From a virus: DNA of 35,174 nucleotides. The notes under the pieces are model-generated. The model did not search any database, was not told the origin of the DNA, and was given only the letters and a program-made list of their open reading frames with translations. The DNA is taken from the IMG/VR virus record IMGVR_UViG_3300017776_005857, positions 1 through 35,174 of that record; one strand, written 5' to 3'. Of the stretch, positions 1-7,342 are shown one piece after another (position 1 is the first letter of the stretch; each line of letters begins with the position of its first letter). The translations under genes and the position numbers were made by a program.

Positions 1-164
1 GTATTAGTATTGTTGCTAGTACTATTGGTGTTTGTAGTGATGGTAGTGTTGCTGTCTGTACCGCCATCGTCTTGACCAAAGACTAGCAATGGCAAAGAGA
101 AAAATGCTACCATAAAAACACTAGCAATTACAATGCGATACATAGACCTATCCAAAGAGTCCAT
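1..164 (-). CDS. Secreted Thr/Asn-rich protein, partial (C-terminus outside window)
   Basis: Minus-strand reading frame starting at ATG 164-162 and running off the left edge; 54 codons are visible. A GGAGG Shine-Dalgarno lies 4 nt before the ATG. The first ~32 residues look like a signal peptide: a short N-terminus with Arg residues, then a long hydrophobic stretch (IVIASVFMVAFFSLPLLVF) ending near Gly-Gln. After it comes a low-complexity tail of Thr, Asn and Ser (TTITTNTNSTSNNTN). An internal ATG at codon 8 is a possible alternative start. The mature protein is probably exported to the periplasm or held by its N-terminal helix. No family is recognisable because only the leader is present. 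It diverges from the gene at 339. Confidence 0.7.
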   Translation of the reverse strand, partial: MDSLDRSMYRIVIASVFMVAFFSLPLLVFGQDDGGTDSNTTITTNTNSTSNNTN

Positions 165-219
165 GATTCCTCCGAAATGTGAATATGTTACATTAATGAA
201 AAAATAATGTATTCAGCTA

Positions 220-248
220 TTGACACTCGGTAGGATACTCAGTATAAT
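220..248 (+). promoter_or_regulatory. Perfect sigma-70 promoter (TTGACA-17-TATAAT)
   Basis: TTGACA at 220-225 and TATAAT at 243-248 with exactly 17 bp between them. Transcription would start near 255, about 84 nt before the ATG at 339. It is the only clear sigma-70 site before the plus-strand half of the island, so it may feed genes 339 to 8783. Three other sites in the window have the same perfect boxes and spacing. Confidence 0.85.
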
Positions 249-300
249 TGCTATGTAGTACCGAAAGACGAAGAACAAAATCTCAAGTTCTTGATAAAGA

Positions 301-308
301 TATTTATA
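301..308 (-). promoter_or_regulatory. T4-type late promoter motif, minus strand
   Basis: The plus strand reads TATTTATA at 301-308, so the minus strand carries the exact T4 late -10 element TATAAATA. A start about 6 nt downstream would give a leader of ~130 nt to the secreted-protein gene at 164. It lies inside the leader of the plus-strand gene at 339. A chance match in AT-rich DNA is possible. Confidence 0.45.
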
Positions 309-338
309 CATGACGGGTTATTGACGCACGGAGAAAAG

Positions 339-656
339 ATGCTTAATTATACTAGTTCACTGAGATATTCGTCAACAGGCAAGAAGCGAAAGACCAAATC
401 TCTCAAGAAGGCAAGAAAGCCAAAGATTTCTACTCAGCCTTTACGCCCTTCTTACAACGATTATATATATTCTAGACTGGATGAATCTAAACAATATCCA
501 AGTGTTGATATAGGTTCTCCCTCGGTATGCAGTGCCCCTGAGAAGAAAGTTTATTCTGGGACTTTGGTGAAAGGCATTTCGACTATGCACAAGTCTAATG
601 CTGTTCCTATTATCAGCGAAGAAGAAGCCAAAGAACATGCGAGTATGAGGCGATGA
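339..656 (+). CDS. Conserved-looking small basic phage protein, function unknown
   Basis: 105-residue protein. I chose ATG 339 because GGAG lies 6 nt upstream; the frame is open from TTG 291 but that start has no ribosome site. The N-terminal third is very basic (a run containing KKRKTKSLKKARKPK at residues ~15-29), followed by a Pro/Tyr/Ser-rich middle and an acidic end (SEEEAKEH). No transmembrane segment or catalytic motif is visible. The basic patch suggests nucleic-acid binding, but that is only inference. The stop overlaps the next ATG (ATGA at 653-656), so the two are probably translationally coupled. Similar short proteins occur in marine T4-like phages as far as I recall. Confidence 0.75.
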   Translation: MLNYTSSLRYSSTGKKRKTKSLKKARKPKISTQPLRPSYNDYIYSRLDESKQYPSVDIGSPSVCSAPEKKVYSGTLVKGISTMHKSNAVPIISEEEAKEHASMRR

Positions 657-811
657 CTAAGAAAAGAAAAAATCCGGTTGCAAAGTTTGCCAGACGTTTC
701 AACAAAGCGGTTACTATGGAAGATCGGCTGAAGAGAAAGAAGAAAGGCTACCGCAAGCACAAAGGTAAAGAATATGAAGAGAGTGGCGATTGTCGGGATT
801 GGAATAATTGA
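653..811 (+). CDS. Very small basic protein (52 aa), probably core T4-like gene
   Basis: 52 codons from ATG 653, coupled to the preceding gene by an ATGA overlap. The N-terminal part, MTKKRKNPVAKFARRFNKA, and the later KKKGYRKHKGKE resemble small T4-like phage proteins of unknown role that carry an NPVAK...KHK pattern (recognised from memory, not searched). The last ~13 residues (EYEESGDCRDWNN) are read out of frame from the first codons of the ketosynthase gene, with a 38-nt overlap. This suggests the original stop was lost when the island joined here. No function can be assigned. Confidence 0.65.
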   Translation: MTKKRKNPVAKFARRFNKAVTMEDRLKRKKKGYRKHKGKEYEESGDCRDWNN

Positions 812-1934
812 TGCGTTAGGAGACAATCAACAAGATTGCTATCGCGGGATGTCCTCTTCTGAGTACGTCCCGCCTCCTTATTTCGATGCTATTTCTGAGT
901 TAGGTAAACAACAAAAGTTTTTCTCTGCAAAAGATGATAACCTTCGCAAGCCCGAGTCTATGCGAAGACCCCCTGTTGAGAAATACGCACGTTATGCAAT
1001 TCACTCTGTTGTTGATGCAATTGAGCACCTGAACATCGATACCGAAAGTGTTTCTGTTGTTACAAGCAACGGCACCGCAGGCGATCAGTTGAAGTTTAAA
1101 GTAATCGACGGCTGTTACAACGACAAAAAAGTAAAGCCGACTGATTTACTACAGTGCATCTATGATTATCTGTCAGGCGCGATTGCACAGTCTTATGGTT
1201 GGCGAGATGCAAATGTCAACGTCAATGCGGCGTGTGCTGGTAGCAGTTATGCAATCGATTACGCGATGCGACTGACTGATGAATCTGATTATGTGATTTG
1301 CACTGGTGCTGACTGCGGCACTGATATCAGTATTCCTGCATTTGCGAAACTGACTGCGCTCGGTGATCGTTCTAGTCCATTTGATGATTCACGCAATGGC
1401 TTTGTTATGGGCAGTGGCGCAGGAACGCTTGTCTTGCAAGCAGAAGATAAGTTGACGCATGAGCCTATTGCTTGGTTACACCCTGCTTCATTTCAGACTG
1501 ATATTTCAAGCCCTACTGCACCTGACACTGACGGACGAGGCGCAAAAGCATCGATGTTTCATGCACTCAAAAAGGCAGGCATTTGGACAGACCAGCTTGC
1601 GTTTATTTGTTCACACAGCACTTCAACGCCAATTGGTGACAAAGTAGAATATGACGCTATCTCTTGGTTGATAGAGAGTAAAAGAGTGCCTGTCTCCGCG
1701 TACAAAGCAAAAATTGGACACTTGCTGTCTGCTTCAACAATTGTTGAAATCATTTACGGGATCATGGCGTTACAACACAATACTGTGATTGGCAATGTCA
1801 ATTCACCCGACTGTACACTGGATGAAAAAGGTGTTATAATACAAGAGAATGAAGAAACCGATAAAAGGTATTTTCTGAAGAATAGTTTTGGCTTTGGTGG
1901 TAAGTGCGCGTCACACGTGATTGAAGTATGCTAG
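774..1934 (+). CDS. Beta-ketoacyl-ACP synthase (KAS II / FabF-like)
   Basis: 386-residue thiolase-fold condensing enzyme of the KAS I/II type. These enzymes load an acyl group on a cysteine and extend it by decarboxylative condensation with malonyl-ACP. All family landmarks are present: the nucleophile in NAACAGSSYA (Cys154), the PFD..RNGFVMGSGAG block (~202-217), the first His in SHSTST (His281), Lys311 and the second His in KIGHLLSAS (His316), and the C-terminal NSFGFGG loop (370-376). The Cys-His-His triad is intact, so it should be active. The length is slightly short for FabF (~410). AAAGG lies 8 nt before the ATG. No acyl carrier protein, acyltransferase or ketoreductase is visible nearby, so it would need host ACP or serve a different acyl acceptor. 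First gene of the island. Confidence 0.93.
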   Translation: MKRVAIVGIGIIDALGDNQQDCYRGMSSSEYVPPPYFDAISELGKQQKFFSAKDDNLRKPESMRRPPVEKYARYAIHSVVDAIEHLNIDTESVSVVTSNGTAGDQLKFKVIDGCYNDKKVKPTDLLQCIYDYLSGAIAQSYGWRDANVNVNAACAGSSYAIDYAMRLTDESDYVICTGADCGTDISIPAFAKLTALGDRSSPFDDSRNGFVMGSGAGTLVLQAEDKLTHEPIAWLHPASFQTDISSPTAPDTDGRGAKASMFHALKKAGIWTDQLAFICSHSTSTPIGDKVEYDAISWLIESKRVPVSAYKAKIGHLLSASTIVEIIYGIMALQHNTVIGNVNSPDCTLDEKGVIIQENEETDKRYFLKNSFGFGGKCASHVIEVC

Positions 1935-2527
1935 AAAAAGTTGATAGTAGTTATCCTATCGAAACAATGTTGAAGTTTTGTGAGCAGAGTATCGGTGACA
2001 TGCACCCTGCCGCAGAAAATATGGATCCTGTAGATTGGGAGAATAAGTCTCATACTCTGCTCTATAAAATCTACACTGAAAAGATGTATGACAATCCGAA
2101 AGCAGGGTATTACATCTTACAACAAAAAGGAGTACCTAAGTTTGGCTTAGGCTTTGTACCATCTGCTGTAGATGAAAATATTGCACTAGGGTCCACTCGT
2201 TTCTATGTGGTTCCGAATGTTAAGAACACGATGCTCTGGCGGGCGACCAAAGCTACGTTTATCCTCAGCAACATAATGGAAGAGGTAGGCTACAAAGGAT
2301 ATTTTTATACATTCAACGAGTATAACTATACGAACGGTTTTATGGATCTGGTTCGTGACGGAGCTGACCGAGCGATTAAAGATGGCGTTCGTAGACATAT
2401 GAAAAAATTACCGTATTCTATTATGTATAACTATACGGAACAATATGTGATATATCATCTATACAATGATGATTATGAACAAACATTTTTAAACAAAGTG
2501 GAACAAATAAAAGTAAAAAACATATGA
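1928..2527 (+). CDS. Unknown protein, possibly GNAT-like acyltransferase
   Basis: 199 residues; the start overlaps the ketosynthase stop by 7 nt. The central part (FYVVPNVKNTMLWRATKATF followed by a helix ending EEVGYKGYFYTFNEYN, ~95-135) has the feel of the strand-helix core of GNAT N-acyltransferases, but the acetyl-CoA pyrophosphate loop (Q/RxxGxG/A) is not recognisable. I therefore treat the assignment as a guess. The C-terminus is rich in Tyr and Asn. No signal or membrane segment. An acyltransferase beside a ketosynthase would make sense, transferring an acyl group onto a sugar or amine, but the sequence does not prove it. Confidence 0.4.
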   Translation: MLEKVDSSYPIETMLKFCEQSIGDMHPAAENMDPVDWENKSHTLLYKIYTEKMYDNPKAGYYILQQKGVPKFGLGFVPSAVDENIALGSTRFYVVPNVKNTMLWRATKATFILSNIMEEVGYKGYFYTFNEYNYTNGFMDLVRDGADRAIKDGVRRHMKKLPYSIMYNYTEQYVIYHLYNDDYEQTFLNKVEQIKVKNI

Positions 2528-3237
2528 CCATGGAGCAAATCAAAGCAGAATATTTTAAGAGACCTGACTTTGAGTTTGAGTATTCAAACTTGAATGATAT
2601 TGCTTTGGTTCCTGACATGTCTTCATTTACAGAAGAAGACTTACAGCGATATGAAGAAGAGTACAGTCTAAAGTTGTGGGCGTTTGATATGAACACTACG
2701 ACACTAGAGACTCGCTCGCGGGTACCTAATTATCGTCCTTTTAGTAGACATCGACGCGCATTAGAAAAACTCGGTTATGTACCTAAAGAGTTACTAGACA
2801 TCGCAGAGAGGCGAATCAAAGAGTGCGTAAACTCATTTGTTCTTTGGCATGGCTGTGGCACCTCTCTTCCTGATCGACACAAAATGTTTGAGCATTTTCA
2901 TCCCCCGAATATGATTACAGGCAAACCTATTCGCACATTGAGTTTTGTTGTTCCTGTTAAACATGTTCAACCGCCAACAGAATGGATTAACTTTTCATAT
3001 CAAGACACTTTGAAGAATTACGAACACCCGCCAATGCCAGTCGATGCTAAAAGATTTGGAGATCATTGGCTAAGTCTTTGTTTGAGTTACAAAGATTTAG
3101 AGCCCGATACACTTATAAGATATCCAGCAGAAGATCACATGTTGATGTTTGAGTTTGACTCAACGCACAACGTACACTGGACAGAGGGTATCGATTTAAA
3201 TCACAATTTAGTTTTTATATTCGATGACATTAGGTGA
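2524..3237 (+). CDS. Unknown island protein, possible cupin/2OG-type fold
   Basis: 237 residues, coupled to the previous gene by an ATGA overlap. A second ATG lies two codons inside. The N-terminal ~100 residues are charged and helical-looking. The C-terminal half looks beta-rich with clustered histidines (FEHFHPPN ~122-129, KHVQPP ~146-151, STHNVHWTEG ~213-222) and ends HNLVFIFDDIR. This layout recalls double-stranded beta-helix oxygenases or cupins, in which two His and an acid bind iron, but no clean HxD...H motif can be defined. I do not recognise the family. Its place between the GNAT-like and methyltransferase-like genes suggests a step in the same pathway. Confidence 0.45.
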   Translation: MTMEQIKAEYFKRPDFEFEYSNLNDIALVPDMSSFTEEDLQRYEEEYSLKLWAFDMNTTTLETRSRVPNYRPFSRHRRALEKLGYVPKELLDIAERRIKECVNSFVLWHGCGTSLPDRHKMFEHFHPPNMITGKPIRTLSFVVPVKHVQPPTEWINFSYQDTLKNYEHPPMPVDAKRFGDHWLSLCLSYKDLEPDTLIRYPAEDHMLMFEFDSTHNVHWTEGIDLNHNLVFIFDDIR

Positions 3238-3240
3238 TGT

Positions 3241-3918
3241 ATGATTAAAACAGATTTTATGATATCAAACCGACTGTACGCACAGTGGTTCAAGCACTTG
3301 AGAGAAAACCCAGAAGAATTGTATGGTTTTTCTGAGTGCTTTTGGGAATCACAGCTTGAAAGCAAGTCTTGGTTGCTTGGCGAAGTTGATCCATCATCAG
3401 GAGAACACAATTGGTGGTATGATAACGTCTATGTGTTTGGTGGTTGGTACGGTGTGTTTACACAAATTTTGCTTGAGCATATCAATTGCGGAATAGCATA
3501 TAACATTGATATAGATCACAAGTGCGCGATTGTTGGGCGCAGTATAAACGTGCATGGAGATAAATTTGTTCCTGTAACTTGTCCGATGGAAGATTATTAT
3601 GAGTCTATGCCAATGACAGGTAAATTTCATTACGACACTGCTAAGAATCTTATTATCAATACTAGCACCGAACATGTGTCGCAAGAAGTTTATGAGAAAT
3701 GGGCGGCAGATATTCCCGATAAATCAAAGGTCATATTGCAAGGAAATAATTTGAGCAGTATCGGCTCTCATATTAGAACGTTTGATACACTGGAAGAATG
3801 GTGTGAAATGAATGGTGTAGATGATTCATTTGGTTTCATTCAAGAGCGCCAGGTGGATAATGTAAAGCGTTATATGGCTATCAGAGAGCCTCTTGTAGAA
3901 ATTATTGAAGAAGAGTGA
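3241..3918 (+). CDS. Class I SAM-dependent methyltransferase-like protein
   Basis: 225 residues. A Rossmann-type motif I is suggested by VYVFGGWYGVFTQILLE (residues 63-79), followed by an acidic strand end NIDIDH (88-93) in the position that binds the SAM ribose, then a VPVTCPMEDYY segment and a strand LIINTSTEH (~137-145) equivalent to motif IV. The order and spacing fit a class I methyltransferase, although the glycine motif is atypical (FGGWYG). The substrate is unknown. It starts 3 nt after the previous stop, and an AGGTGAT ribosome site overlaps that stop. A second ATG at codon 7 is possible. Confidence 0.6.
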   Translation: MIKTDFMISNRLYAQWFKHLRENPEELYGFSECFWESQLESKSWLLGEVDPSSGEHNWWYDNVYVFGGWYGVFTQILLEHINCGIAYNIDIDHKCAIVGRSINVHGDKFVPVTCPMEDYYESMPMTGKFHYDTAKNLIINTSTEHVSQEVYEKWAADIPDKSKVILQGNNLSSIGSHIRTFDTLEEWCEMNGVDDSFGFIQERQVDNVKRYMAIREPLVEIIEEE

Positions 3919-3922
3919 TATT

Positions 3923-5452
3923 ATGATAGGAAAGAATAAAAGTAAAAGAGATAAACTTGCTGACAAGTTACAAACTCTTGGGTATCAAAATGGTAAAGCT
4001 AAAAGCGACACCAAAGAAACATATAAAGATACCATGCAACGTGTAGAAGATAATCTAGAAACCATGGGAGGACCAGGCTTTTGCTTGGCTAAGTGGTTAC
4101 AGGTTACTATACACTTAGCAAACGGTACTAATCATAGTTGTCACCATCCTCGCGTTCATGATATCGACCCAGAAGAAATAAAAACGAATCCGAGTGCCCT
4201 GCACAACACCGCTTATAAAAAACAATTACGCAAAGAGATGCTAGAAGGTGAGCGCCCAGTTGAATGTGATTACTGTTGGCGTGTTGAAGATGCTAATAAA
4301 GATGCTACTGTTGAAGAGAAAAATTTCAGCGACAGGATTGTAAAGAGTGCTTCACCTTGGGCTATGAGTAGAATTGAAGAAGTTAAGAAAGCGGGATGGA
4401 AAGAAGACATAACTCCTTCATACGTAGAAGTAGATTTTGAAAACACGTGTAATTTTAAATGTGCTTACTGTTCTCCTTCTTATTCTTCACAGTGGCAAAA
4501 AGAAATACGCGACCACGGTCCTTATGTTCTCCCTTACATTAGGTTTAATGATCCAGCACATATTGATGAACATAGTAAGTTGCCAATCAAGCCAGAAGGG
4601 AATCCTTATATTGAAGCGTTCTGGAAATGGTTCCCCGAGGCATCTAAAGAGATGACTGATTTTCGTGTTACTGGAGGAGAACCTTTTCTATCAAAAAATA
4701 CTTTTAAAGTACTCGACTATCTAGAAGAGAATCCTAACAAAGAACTTAATTTTGCAATCAATAGTAACTTTGGTGTCGATGCAGATGTAATTGATAATTT
4801 CATTGAACGTATCAACAAGTTACAACATGATCGTTGTATCAGATCGTGTACAGTATATACTAGTAATGAAGCACACGGTAAACAAGCAGAATATATTCGA
4901 TATGGTATGGAATATGAGTTGTGGGAAAGAAACCTGAGAGAAATGGTAGAACAGACCCGAGCGAAAGTTGTTATCATGTCAACCATAAACAATTTGAGTT
5001 TTTCTTCTTATCAGACTTTTTTAGAAGTTGTGTTGGACATTAAATTAAAAAATACCACACGTGCCCGCCAATTGCCGCTTGCTCTTGATTTTCCTTATCT
5101 ACGGCACCCAGAGTTTCTTTCTGGATGGGTCGCTACACCAGACATGCTTGTGCCTATGAAAAATGCATTGAAGTGGGCACAGGAAAAACATGAAACAGGA
5201 AACGGGATGGGATTCTATGTGTTTGAGACCGAGCGCATGAATAGAGCGATAAAACTCTTTGATTCAAAGATAGCAGAAGCAGACACAGATGAAGGTAAAA
5301 GTAAAAGAGACACTTTGCGAGCATCTTTTTATCAGTTTGTGAATGAGTATGATCGCCGTAGAAAAACAAATTTCTTGCAAACGTTTCCCGAATACTCTGA
5401 GTTTTATGATCTATGCAAACAGTCTAGCAATAATTTTATAGCAGTCGGTTGA
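3923..5452 (+). CDS. Radical SAM protein with N-terminal twitch-like cysteine region
   Basis: 509 residues from ATG 3923; the frame is open further upstream to TTG 3905 but ATG 3923 is the better start. The core motif is CNFKCAYC (Cx3Cx2C), which binds the 4Fe-4S cluster that cleaves SAM to a 5'-deoxyadenosyl radical. It is followed by the GGEPF motif (FRVTGGEPFLS), which contacts the SAM amino group. Upstream of the core is a cysteine-containing region (NHSCHHPR ... VECDYCWRVED) like the auxiliary-cluster twitch region in phage and marine twitch-type radical SAM proteins. The reaction cannot be told from sequence; relatives act on sugars, peptides or cofactors. It sits mid-operon between the methyltransferase-like protein and the SGNH hydrolase. 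Confidence 0.9.
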   Translation: MIGKNKSKRDKLADKLQTLGYQNGKAKSDTKETYKDTMQRVEDNLETMGGPGFCLAKWLQVTIHLANGTNHSCHHPRVHDIDPEEIKTNPSALHNTAYKKQLRKEMLEGERPVECDYCWRVEDANKDATVEEKNFSDRIVKSASPWAMSRIEEVKKAGWKEDITPSYVEVDFENTCNFKCAYCSPSYSSQWQKEIRDHGPYVLPYIRFNDPAHIDEHSKLPIKPEGNPYIEAFWKWFPEASKEMTDFRVTGGEPFLSKNTFKVLDYLEENPNKELNFAINSNFGVDADVIDNFIERINKLQHDRCIRSCTVYTSNEAHGKQAEYIRYGMEYELWERNLREMVEQTRAKVVIMSTINNLSFSSYQTFLEVVLDIKLKNTTRARQLPLALDFPYLRHPEFLSGWVATPDMLVPMKNALKWAQEKHETGNGMGFYVFETERMNRAIKLFDSKIAEADTDEGKSKRDTLRASFYQFVNEYDRRRKTNFLQTFPEYSEFYDLCKQSSNNFIAVG

Positions 5453-5453
5453 T

Positions 5454-6197
5454 ATGCGTAGAAGAAGACTAGCACAATTTGGGTGTTCTTGGAGTGATTA
5501 CACTGAGAGTGATGTTGAATCAATACACGCAACATATGGCGAATTATTAGCTAAAAATTATGATGCAGAGTACATACATGAAGCTAGGGGCTGTGGAAGT
5601 AATGCGAGATATTTTAGAATATTACCTCGTATGATTCATGATGGTATTTTGAGTAAAGAAGACCTCATCATAATTCAAATAATCGCTTGGGAAAGAACAG
5701 AAGTTTGGTCTGGTAGAGAGTATCCTATTATTAACTTTAGGTCAGAATATAACATGACAGACCCGTGGTTTACTAATAACAAAAGAAACGGTACTATTCT
5801 GCGTATGAAGTCCCAAGCGTGGGAATGGTTAACATACCCTGAAGAAAAAGAATATGCAAAACAATGGTTACTTTTTCAAGACCCGAGCTTTGAGGTCGCG
5901 GTATGGAATAGCCACATGCTTTCGTTGCAAGGGTTTCTAGACTCAAAGGGTTTTAAAAATGTTTTTTGGGTTTATCCTTTTTCAGGACCAAGTGTTCCAG
6001 AACACAAAAGAAAAAAAGTGACTGAGTGTCCGCGAGATATGATTATGCCTCGGAAATTTATCCCTGTGCGTGGTTGGGTAACTGATGAACTGACACTGAA
6101 GAGACCTGAGGGAGAGCCTCACGATTATTGTCATTTAAGTCAAACAGGACATGATTATGTTGCACAAAAAATAATAGATGAAATAGGTTCTATATGA
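5454..6197 (+). CDS. SGNH/GDSL-type hydrolase
   Basis: 247 residues beginning one base after the radical SAM stop. Block I is FGCSWSDY with the likely nucleophile Ser12. The oxyanion block is ARGCGSNARYF (Asn50). The catalytic Asp-His pair is in HDYCHLSQTGH near the C-terminus (Asp224, His227). This order and spacing are those of SGNH esterases, which typically add or remove O-acyl groups on glycans. No signal peptide, so it should act in the cytoplasm. A second SGNH domain is present in the fusion protein at 8752-10785, so the island has two. ATGA overlap with the next gene. Confidence 0.82.
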   Translation: MRRRRLAQFGCSWSDYTESDVESIHATYGELLAKNYDAEYIHEARGCGSNARYFRILPRMIHDGILSKEDLIIIQIIAWERTEVWSGREYPIINFRSEYNMTDPWFTNNKRNGTILRMKSQAWEWLTYPEEKEYAKQWLLFQDPSFEVAVWNSHMLSLQGFLDSKGFKNVFWVYPFSGPSVPEHKRKKVTECPRDMIMPRKFIPVRGWVTDELTLKRPEGEPHDYCHLSQTGHDYVAQKIIDEIGSI

Positions 6198-7342
6198 ATA
6201 TTTGTTTTGTGGGATTAGGAAAATTGGGAATGCCTTGTGCTGAGGCTATCGCACAAAAAGGTGTACCTGTTGCAGGGTTTGATATCGAACCAAGAACGTC
6301 TAGTTATGTAGTCATTCATGACTCACTAGAAGGTGCTTTGCTTGATGCAAATATTGTATTTGTTGCGGTCCCTACACCGCATGATCCTCATTATGATGGT
6401 CGCGCACCGAGCGCCCACTTAGAGCCAAAAGACTTTGATTACACTACTGCAAAGTCTGTGATTAAACAGTGTGATGATCTAATGAACAAAGATCAGTTGT
6501 TGGTTCTAATTAGTACGGTTCTTCCTGGTACTGTCAGACGAGACATTGTTCCGCTTATCAATAACACAAGATTTGTTTACAATCCTTATCTTATTGCAAT
6601 GGGTACTGTCTCTTGGGACATGGTGAATCCTGAGATGCTAATGATCGGCACAGAAGACGGTGAAGAAACTGGTGACGCAAAAGAATTGATTGAATTCTAC
6701 GCGCCATTGATGGAGAACAATCCACGTATTGTTGTAGGTACATGGGATGAATGTGAATGTATCAAAGTATTCTACAATACATTTATCAGTGCAAAGATTG
6801 GTCTTGTTAATATGATTCAAGACGTTGCAGAGAAACAAGGCAATATCAATGTTGATGTTGTAACTGCGGCATTACGTGACAGTACACAGAGAATCATGGG
6901 ACCTGCATACATGCGAGCGGGTATGGGTGATGGCGGCGCATGTCACCCAAGAGACAACATTGCTTTGCGATACATGGCAGAAGAGTTGGGACTAGGCTAT
7001 GATTTGTTTGAGGCTATCATGGAAGCAAGGGAAATGCAAGCGGCCAATATGGCAGAAGCAGTTTTACAGTACGGCAATCGTATACTATTTACTTCTGATT
7101 CTTACAAAGCAGGTGTAGACATTAAAGCTGGTAGCTATAGCTTACTTGTACAGCAGTTTGTGAAAGAGATGGGCGGTGAGGTTGTAGATGATAACCCAGA
7201 CGTAATTTTTAAAGTGCATGAATCAGATGATATTGAATTAGATTTTGCGTTTGCTCTCACTGATATCAGCACTGTAATTTTTGATCCATGGCGATCACAT
7301 GTTTCTAAAAATCCGGTAAGACACTATGGCAACACACGATAA
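6194..7342 (+). CDS. UDP-glucose/GDP-mannose 6-dehydrogenase family enzyme
   Basis: 382 residues. The N-terminal NAD-binding motif is VGLGKLGMP (residues 6-14). The family signature for sugar-6-alcohol oxidation is present: STVLPGT (~107-113), KVFYNTFISAKIGLVN with the active-site Lys191 and Asn195, and the catalytic cysteine in GGACHPRDN (Cys240). These enzymes oxidise a UDP- or GDP-hexose twice to the uronic acid. The C-terminal sugar-binding domain is somewhat short but ends normally. It overlaps the hydrolase by 4 nt and the carbamoyltransferase by 17 nt. With the epimerase at 15968 it could supply a uronic acid precursor. The exact sugar is not readable from sequence. Confidence 0.88.
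   Translation: MNICFVGLGKLGMPCAEAIAQKGVPVAGFDIEPRTSSYVVIHDSLEGALLDANIVFVAVPTPHDPHYDGRAPSAHLEPKDFDYTTAKSVIKQCDDLMNKDQLLVLISTVLPGTVRRDIVPLINNTRFVYNPYLIAMGTVSWDMVNPEMLMIGTEDGEETGDAKELIEFYAPLMENNPRIVVGTWDECECIKVFYNTFISAKIGLVNMIQDVAEKQGNINVDVVTAALRDSTQRIMGPAYMRAGMGDGGACHPRDNIALRYMAEELGLGYDLFEAIMEAREMQAANMAEAVLQYGNRILFTSDSYKAGVDIKAGSYSLLVQQFVKEMGGEVVDDNPDVIFKVHESDDIELDFAFALTDISTVIFDPWRSHVSKNPVRHYGNTR

Noticed and set aside
291-338. TTG start at 291 for the first plus-strand gene
   Set aside because: No ribosome site; ATG 339 has GGAG at 6 nt and gives a protein start that fits small phage proteins.
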